Part shown: piece after piece, positions 58,324-64,000 of the stretch
Layout of the letters: each line of letters begins with the position of its first letter
How positions within the stretch are numbered: position 1 is the stretch's first letter
From: Kalaharituber pfeilii
Taxonomy: Eukaryota; Ascomycota; Pezizomycetes; Pezizales; Pezizaceae
Direction: 5' to 3'
NCBI GenBank assembly: GCA_015179045.1
Contig: WHUZ01000009.1
Span: forward strand, 124,001 to 188,000
DNA length: 64,000 nt
Program-made: the position numbers and the translations under genes
Notes under the pieces: model-generated
Told to the model about the DNA's origin: nothing
Databases searched by the model: none
The model's input: only the letters and a program-made list of their open reading frames with translations

Positions 58324-59415
58324 TTACATTCTACTCTCTTCATTATCCCCCTTTGTAGCCCTAGTACCATCACCAGAGATCGCCCCAGCTGCCCTCAACT
58401 TCACCTCTAGGTCACCTTCCCGATATTGTGCCTGCAGGGCATCGTTCCCGCCAATTTTCTTTTCCTTGATGAAGGTGTTTGGGACGGTAGCCTGGCCGGT
58501 GAGTTTGTAAAGGGCATCTTGGAGTAAGCGAAGGTCGTCTGTGTGTGGGGGGGAAGGGGGGGGGGGGGAGTTAGAAAAAAATAGCATCTTGATGGTGGTG
58601 ATGGTGCGAGAGGTGCTTAGAGGAAGGGAGGAGAGATGGTTGGTATACCGCGTTTGTCGAGCTCAATGACCTCAAATTTTGCACCTAGACTGGTGAGCCT
58701 GTCTTTTGTTTGCTCACAGTAAGGACAGTAGGTTTTGGAGAAGACAACTGTGGGGTGGGACAATGCAAGTTAGTAGATTGGAGTCTCGTTTAGATGATAT
58801 GTATATTAATCTGGGAGCTTTTAGGCCTCTAGTGTATGTATTATAATAGGATGAAGGGGGAGAATAAAAGAGTGGATTTGAGTTGCAGGGTCAGCAGGGT
58901 TTAGATAGTTGGGAATTCGTGGACATTGAAAGTTTAGTTGGTAACAAGGAACGATAAAAGTTTACTTGTTACGTACCAACCGCATTGGTGGCAATGATGC
59001 TCTCCACTATCGCCCTTGCCTCTGCGGGGGACTTCGCTATGCGGATCACTTCAACCCCTTCCGGGGACGTTGTTGTAGGGACCACTTCAACCTCTTCCGG
59101 GGACGTTGTTGTAGGGACCACTTCAACCTCTTCCGGGGAAGTCGTTGTAGGGACCACTTCAACCTCTTCCGGGGAAGTCGTTGTAGGGACCACTTCAACC
59201 TCTTCCGGGGAAGTCGTTGTAGGGACCACTTCAACCCCTTCCGGGGAAGTCGTTGTGGGGACCACTTCAACATCTTCCGGGGAAGTCGCTATGGGGACCA
59301 CTTCAGCCCCTTCCGGGGACGTTGTTATGGGGACCACTTCAACCCCTTCCGGGGACGTCGTCGTGGGGACCTTGCGTCTTTTGGTGCAATTGAAAAGGTA
59401 CCGGACGATCTCCAT
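58324..59415 (-). CDS. Dithiol glutaredoxin with an N-terminal 12-residue repeat domain
   Basis: Three exons, 59415-58977, 58747-58649 and 58538-58324, join in frame to 250 residues. The C-terminal half is a classical dithiol glutaredoxin: VVFSKTYCPYCEQTK with active site CPYC at 154-157, then FEVIELDKR, the cis-proline motif TVPNTF, and the glutathione-binding KIGGNDAL. It should reduce disulfides and glutathionylated proteins using glutathione. A short acidic tail follows. Unusually, residues about 16-123 are nine tandem copies of a 12-residue unit close to PTTTSPEEVEVV, in frame with the domain and continuing into SPAEARAIVESIIATNAV, the usual first helix. Normal glutaredoxins of this class start about at that helix. 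ATG 59415 is the first in-frame ATG; no ATG lies between the repeats and the domain, so the repeats must be translated unless another 5' exon exists. No signal peptide is evident. Confidence 0.85.
59046..59370 (-). repeat. 36-base coding minisatellite, nine units
   Basis: Nine tandem 36-base units (plus strand TTCCGGGGA, CGTTGTTGTAGGG, ACCACTTCAACC with variants) encode Pro/Thr/Ser-Pro-Glu-Val repeats in the glutaredoxin gene. The central units are almost identical while outer units diverge, as expected from recent expansion. All units keep the 36-base length, so the reading frame is preserved. The plus strand is also open through the tract, but that frame has no splice or domain support. Confidence 0.9.
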
Positions 59416-60691
59416 GTTGGATGTTGTGGAGGAGTTGAAAAGGCGCCTGAATAGGGATGTTATGGTGGGAAACTGATGATAGTTACTCTGGGATGAGGAA
59501 GGTGGGGGTGTAGATGTATATGTGTGGGGCACACGAGGGAGGTGATATATATATATGACGTGGACATGCGATTGGAAGCTATGCGTGGACTTGCGTCAGC
59601 TGAATATTCGAGAGAGACTGGCTTGAGAAAGATGGTTCGTTTCTACTGTATTTTTCTTAACGCTACATTGCTTACTAGTAGCTGTAATAGTTGCCTGGGT
59701 TTTTTCTTTGCATGAATTGGCCATGGAGCCATGGTTGGGTTTGGCGGTGATAGGCGGAGGTTCAGCCTCGGCTGGTAATATGTCGGAGGGGTGCCTGGGA
59801 TCGGGGTTGCTCAATCGACAAGAATATTTTGTTGAAGGTTGCTGATAATACGGGGTGAAGCTAGATTATGTGAAGGCTATCTGTTGTCCTGGTTGGGCAA
59901 CGCCTCTAGGATTATGATAGGATGCGAACCCCTCCCCCACCCCCACCCCAAGCAAAGATAGTATTTCGGAGGGGAGGCAGGGGGCGGAGGAGTTGTCTAT
60001 TTTTCCGAACTAACCCATAAGTCGTTTGTCCATTAAACCCTGTACGTCCATGATCCCCAGCAGTAGGTACCTGAGTTTCAATTGCAGGAGCCTCCAATTG
60101 TTTTCTCTATTGTCCAGTACCAATGTTAGCTTCTGCTTGAGTTAGAGAAACGAGCTTTCTTACTGTCAACGTCACAATTCGTTCATTTCTGCAGGAAATG
60201 GATCGCAGGTCTTCATCCGGCGCCATCCAGGTTGCTGGTCCGGTAGGGTCGTGTTTCCGTCGAGGGCGTGAACGAAGTATGGAATCCGTGATATTTACCA
60301 AATCTTTCGTAGTTTGCAGGACAGGGATAGTCGGCAGTCACAACAAAAACAAAACAAAAAAACTTAAGAGAGACTTTGGTAGTTCATGCCAAGTCTATGC
60401 GGTCATGTGGCTGTTAATACAAAGTTGCAATAATTGCCAGGATTCAAGAGTGTACCATGGAACGAATTAAGGTGTGCATCGTTAAGCTTCGTTGCCAACG
60501 ACCATCTTATCAATCTTATCTTTGTTCCCTCGCCCCGCTAACAGAAATGATAAGCACTTGCAATAATGAGGGTAAACGAATACGGCAGATGTAGGTAAGT
60601 GTATTACCAGGTATGTAGGTGTGAGAGAGGTTTGGTTTTCCTTGTATTATATACACTGTATATATATCATATATACAACCCCCCCCCCCCC

Positions 60692-60748
<57 letters not shown>

Positions 60749-61280
60749 GTAATGCGCTTTTTGCTTCTTTGCCTGCCCTTGCCCTAGCTCTTACTGTCTA
60801 ACCCAAACTGACGGTTTTGCTTGAACCTTTTTTAAAATCATTCTTGTTTCTTGTGAAGATACAACCCGAGAAATAAAGTTCATGAGGGGGAGGTAAGAAA
60901 AGTAGAAAAAAGGATCATATTGTTGGAATTCTAGAAGTAACATTAGGGAAAAAAAAAAAAAAAATAATAATAAAAAAAGAATGCGAAAGACAGAAGCGGG
61001 CATAGTTGGTTGCGAAGGATGATGAGGATGGAAGAAGGACGGTTAAAAAGGTGGAGTTGGGAGATTTGATGGGATGTAAGGTATACAGGAAAATGCGGAG
61101 AGGGAGGTGGAAAAATGGTGGAGGGGAATAGAGAGGGGAGGTAAGGATGCTTTGGAGGGGATTAATGGTTCAGAAAAAATCAGTCAAGTAATACACAAGG
61201 CAAAATAAAAATAATGACTATAAATACATACAAACGAAAGCTGCCAGACGAACCCGAAACAGGGCAAGCGCAAATAGGCC
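59416..61280. other. Intergenic with C14-A54 tract
   Basis: Promoter side of the glutaredoxin gene and 3' flank of the m-AAA gene. It contains a C14 run directly followed by an A54 run (60679-60692, 60693-60746) and A-rich sequence at about 60951-60977. No gene is supported. Confidence 0.6.
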
Positions 61281-64000
61281 TCAGTGGGACATCTTTTCCT
61301 CCTTCTCTTGCGTCTCGGCTGCGAACCCCACACCCCACTCCGCCCTCCTGGTCCGCTATATTGACTGAGGGTTAATGAGATGAAGCTGCTAAGGGTCCTA
61401 GCAATGCAGTACGTATTCCCCCCCATGTACCATATAAATTGTTACTCCACCACTTCATCTATCTATGCTGGTCATGTCCTTTTATCCTGAACGGAGCTGT
61501 CAGCCTCAGGATTTTCGGGGAATGGTCTACAGCTCGAAGGCCTCACGTCAGCATCTACATATCGCAAGTCAAAAGGACTAAAATCAAGAACATGCAGGAA
61601 ATCAAAAGAAAACAGGAGAGTACTCACGGCGGCGCACTCTGTCCTCCTTTATTGAAGAACTTCTCAAAATCTTTCGGATCATCCCACGGTCTCTTCCCAA
61701 TCAATCTCACCATATCCTCCCTCCCCAATACCTCCTTCTTCAATAGCTCCTCTGCGATAATCCCAATCAACTCCTTCTTCTCCTCCAGCAGATTCCTACA
61801 CCTCTGATACGCCTCATCCACGATCCTCCTCACCTCAGCGTCAATCTTCTTCCCCGTCTCCTCTGAAAATGGTTTATGCAGCTTCTCGTCTGCATTGTCG
61901 AAATAGAGGGTTCCGACGGTGGGGGACATGCCCCATTTTGTGACCATCGCATTTGCCATTTGAGTCACTTTATTGAAGTCGTCGGAGGCGCCTGTAGTGA
62001 TGGTTGAGAAGTGGAGTTCTTCGGAGACGCGCCCGCCCAGGGTCATAGCCATGCGGTCCATGAGCTGGGCCATGCTCATGAGGTAGGTGTCGGAGGATGG
62101 AAGGTATTGAGCATATCCCAGTGCGCCTTGACCGCGGGGGATGATAGAGACCTTGAGCAGCGGATCTGCGAACTTGAGGAACCACCCACAGATTGCGTGA
62201 CCGGCCTCGTGGTATGCAACGGTACGTTTCTCCTCCGGAGACAGCACAAGGGATTTCCTTTCTAGACCGCCAATCACCCTCTCAATCGCCTGCTCAAAAT
62301 GCGGCATAGTAACCTTGTCGGCCTTGTTTCGCGCACCAATTAGCGCCGCCTCATTGACGCAGTTGGCAATGTCAGCGCCAGAAAAACCTGGAGTAAGAGC
62401 GGCAAGGCGACCAGCAAGGAAGTCGAGGTCTTCGTCTGTGACGATCTTCTTCAGGTGGACGAGGAAGATTTGTTTGCGGCCTTCCATGGTAGGACGGTCG
62501 ATGGTAATATGTCGGTCAAAGCGACCTGGTCTCATGAGGGCTTTGTCGAGGACATCAGGTCTGTTGGTACCGGCGAGGACGACAACTTGCTCAGTTGTAT
62601 TGAAACCTGATAGACCAGTGAGCACAAATAATACCACCCCAATTGGGGACGGATAACAAACCATCCATCTCTGTAAGAAGCTGATTAAGAGTGCTTTCTC
62701 GCTCATCATTGCCTCCTGTAAAATTGCCCTTCGCGCGCGATTTACCAATAGCATCAATTTCATCAACAAAGATAATACAAGGTGCATTCTTCCTGGCTTT
62801 TGCAAATAAATCTCTCACTCTACTTGGTCCCACGCCAACAAACATTTCGACGAACTCCGAACCAGACACACTGAAGAATGGCACATCGGCCTCTCCTGCA
62901 GTGGCCTTTGCTAACAAAGTCTTACCAGTTCCAGGCGGTCCAGACAAAATTGCGCCGCGAGGGATCTTTGCTCCAAGTTTCTGATAAATATCCGGTGTCT
63001 TCAAGAATGAAACAAATTCCATGATCTCTTGTTTGGCTTCGTCCATGCCGGCAACGTCCTTGAATTTGGTTTTGATATCCGTCTCATGGTTAAACATTCT
63101 AGCCCGTGACTTGCCTATACCGAAGATCCCGGATTGTCCAGCGCCAGCAGAAGCCCGTCTTGAGAACCATAAAATGGAACCAATCACTAGTAGGGTAGGC
63201 ACGAATGATATCAGAGTACCTGTCCATGAAATCTCGTCACGGTACGCAACAGGAATACGCTCATGACTCGGGATACCAAGCTCTCGCTGAACTTCATCCA
63301 GCTTACGCTCGAAGGAATCCACTGATCCAATACTAAAATAGAATGCGCCTTGAGTATTTTCCAAAGGTGCATCAGGATACATCTGTGCTGCAGCGCCACG
63401 GTGAAGGGTTACTCTGACTCTACTTCCATTAACCACTGTTAACTTCTCAACGAGGCCCTTCTCTAGGAACGCAGTCTGGAACTCTTGCCAAGTAATCTCC
63501 CTGCTGCCATCGCCAGGAGCAAACGCTCTCCACATGAGATAAGTTACCAGCGCTGAAGCAATCAATGAGCCAAGGTCGACCCTGACCTCCTTGACGTTCT
63601 GATTGTTTTCTCCCTTCTTCCCGGATGCTCCTCCACCGGTAGTTCCAAATCCAAATTTGAAGCCACCCAGCGGGCCAAACGGTGTTCCTGGGAACACTTC
63701 ATCCCTTTTTTTCTGCCTATTGATTATATCATCCCGCATTTTCTGCTCTGGTGTAATCGGCACAACCTGTAGGAAGATCTCCATACCCTTCGGCAGCAGA
63801 GTCTCTCTTAGCCCTGGCATTCGCTCAAGAATATCTGGGTGTCGTTCCAACAGTTTGTGCACGCTTGACAATTTCACATAAGCACCGCCATCATAGGGCA
63901 TAAACTTGAGAAGAATTTCTCCATCGTCGTAATTCCCCTTAGGACGACCTTCAACACCTTGGTTTGCTAGTTGCTTCTGTAAAGCCCGAATTGCCTGGAT
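61281..64000 (-). CDS. Mitochondrial m-AAA protease subunit (Afg3/Yta12 family), 5' end beyond window
   Basis: Visible exons are 64000-62662 (open at the window edge), 62606-61628 and a proposed last exon 61347-61281, 794 residues in all. In order: a linker; a Gly-rich matrix segment ([18 protein letters not shown]); first membrane span ([18 protein letters not shown]); intermembrane-space domain; second span ([17 protein letters not shown]); AAA domain with Walker A GPPGTGKT, Walker [10 protein letters not shown] and the second-region-of-homology [19 protein letters not shown]; and the zinc-protease site HEAGH. The two spans and FtsH-type extra domain identify the matrix-facing inner-membrane protease that degrades unassembled proteins and processes ribosomal protein L32. 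I cannot decide between Afg3 and Yta12. The targeting sequence lies outside the window. The second exon ends CC|GTGAGT, where the stop TGA overlaps the donor; splicing to CAG|GAGGGC adds 21 residues ending in QEKEEKMSH. Confidence 0.92.

Noticed and set aside
58985..59476. Plus-strand repeat protein frame opposite the glutaredoxin repeats
   Set aside because: It is open only because the 36-base unit has no stop in that frame; it has no domain, no splice continuity and overlaps a well-supported gene.
1..64000. Secondary-metabolite cluster, CRISPR-like array or prokaryotic operon
   Set aside because: The adenylating enzyme stands alone without synthase, transporter or tailoring genes; no spaced direct repeats; gene structure is clearly eukaryotic.

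Overview
The window is nuclear DNA of a filamentous ascomycete (Pezizomycotina; a leotiomycete is my best guess, from gene style only). The evidence is short GT-AG introns of about 50-100 bases, single-gene transcription units on both strands, very long homopolymer runs, and a gene set typical of filamentous fungi. No tRNA or rRNA gene, CRISPR array or operon was found. Splice structures below were worked out by hand from donor and acceptor sites, frame continuity and family motifs; they were not confirmed by transcripts.

Layout. 1-13 kb is gene-poor and holds remains of transposons: a truncated foldback MITE (about 2.2-2.6 kb), a broken AT-hook gene (2.75-3.1 kb), one coiled-coil gene of unknown function (5.1-6.3 kb), and a TA-flanked element with perfect 27-base inverted ends (7.6-9.5 kb) that contains a second copy of the MITE, which itself carries a 66-base palindromic insertion. 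13-27 kb has a three-KH-domain RNA-binding protein, a single-pass membrane protein with a Ser/Thr-rich ectodomain, and an Aim18-type mitochondrial chalcone-isomerase-fold protein, separated by long gene-empty stretches with another small MITE. 27-30 kb is AT-rich and ends in what looks like the 3' end and LTR of a Ty3/gypsy retrotransposon.

29.8-64 kb is the gene-rich part: an acyl-CoA synthetase-like adenylating enzyme with an 18-base microexon, Pal1 (cell shape/endocytosis), an Stm1/SERBP1-like ribosome-binding protein, a basic nuclear-type protein of unknown function, a prenylated TeaR/Mod5-like cell-end marker, a sterol O-acyltransferase (Are1/Are2 type), the gamma subunit of the AP-1 clathrin adaptor, a glutaredoxin with an unusual nine-copy 12-residue repeat at its N-terminus, and a mitochondrial m-AAA protease cut by the window edge.

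Functional links are loose, as usual in fungi: polarity and membrane traffic (Pal1, TeaR-like, AP-1 gamma), mitochondria (Aim18-like, m-AAA), lipid metabolism (sterol acyltransferase, acyl-CoA ligase) and RNA/translation (KH protein, Stm1-like). The sterol acyltransferase and AP-1 gamma genes are divergent and share one promoter region of about 970 bases. The most unusual items are the repeat-bearing glutaredoxin, the in-frame microexon that encodes the phosphate-binding loop of the adenylating enzyme, the three-level nest of inverted-repeat elements, and a 52-base inverted repeat upstream of the basic nuclear-type gene.
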